NCBI GenBank assembly: GCA_031552995.1
Contig: JAVBMB010000103.1
Coordinates: forward strand, 1 to 13,347
Source: JAVBMB01 sp031552995
GTDB lineage: Bacteria; Bacillota; Clostridia; Oscillospirales; Butyricicoccaceae
DNA length: 13,347 bases
Direction of reading: 5' to 3'
This document shows, piece after piece, positions 13,282-13,347 of this stretch. A program made the position numbers and the translations under genes. Each line of letters opens with the position of its first letter. The stretch's first letter is position 1. The notes under the pieces are model-generated. The model ran no database searches, had not been told where the DNA came from, and worked only from the letters and a program-made list of their open reading frames with translations.

Positions 13282-13331
13282 TATCTATTATAAAAACATA
13301 ATATTTGCTGCGCCGGGCTAAGGTGTAAATA

Positions 13332-13347
13332 ATGAAGGAATATTCAT
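13332..13347 (+). CDS. Start of a further gene, cut by the right edge
   Basis: ATG 13332 is preceded by AAGGTG (13320-13325) at a good distance and opens MKEYS before the window ends. Five residues cannot identify the product. By gene order dxs would be the first guess, but the separate promoter and long leader argue that it may be something else. Confidence 0.45.

Noticed and set aside
1..13347. Search for a new defence, mobile, CRISPR or toxin-antitoxin system
   Set aside because: All large genes belong to known sporulation or housekeeping families; there are no transposase, integrase, direct-repeat array or tRNA-linked attachment sites in the window.

Overview
The window comes from a Gram-positive, endospore-forming bacterium, most probably a class Clostridia member of the Oscillospiraceae/Ruminococcaceae kind. 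This rests on the complete spoIIIA locus, a yunB homologue, mother-cell sigma-E-type promoters, strong AGGAGG-type ribosome binding sites and the order asp23-nusB-xseA-xseB-ispA. It is a chromosomal core region. I see no mobile element, CRISPR array, tRNA or rRNA.

Layout. Positions 1-613 (minus strand) hold a YitT-family membrane protein cut by the left edge. Everything else is on the plus strand: yunB (sporulation), ligA (NAD-dependent DNA ligase, own promoter, strong terminator), then spoIIIAA-AB, a 321-base gap, and spoIIIAC-AD-AE-AF-AG-AH. The spoIIIA products form the SpoIIIA-SpoIIQ channel that connects mother cell and forespore during engulfment. A terminator hairpin follows spoIIIAH. 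Next come asp23 with its own sigma-A promoter, then nusB, a TsaD/Kae1-like gene, xseA, xseB and ispA packed tightly as one operon. The last 16 bases open another gene behind its own sigma-A promoter.

What stands out. (1) The sigma-E-type promoter before spoIIIAA is present a second time, 33 of 37 bases identical, before spoIIIAC, inside an unusually long gap that also holds a hairpin. The spoIIIA locus therefore looks split into two separately driven units. (2) nusB has an in-frame TAA after codon 21, with good NusB sequence on both sides. (3) xseA has proline where the family has a catalytic histidine (one-base change CAC to CCC). (4) spoIIIAA runs 98 bases into spoIIIAB in another frame, and one extra base in a run of five G would end it at the usual place. 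Items 2-4 are each explainable by a single base, so they could be real lesions or sequence/assembly errors. (5) A TsaD-like paralogue keeps the metal ligands but lacks the histidine of the SGGHT motif. (6) A nested inverted repeat covers the ligA promoter.

I did not find a new defence, mobile or biosynthetic system. The most original observation is the duplicated sporulation promoter and the split spoIIIA operon.
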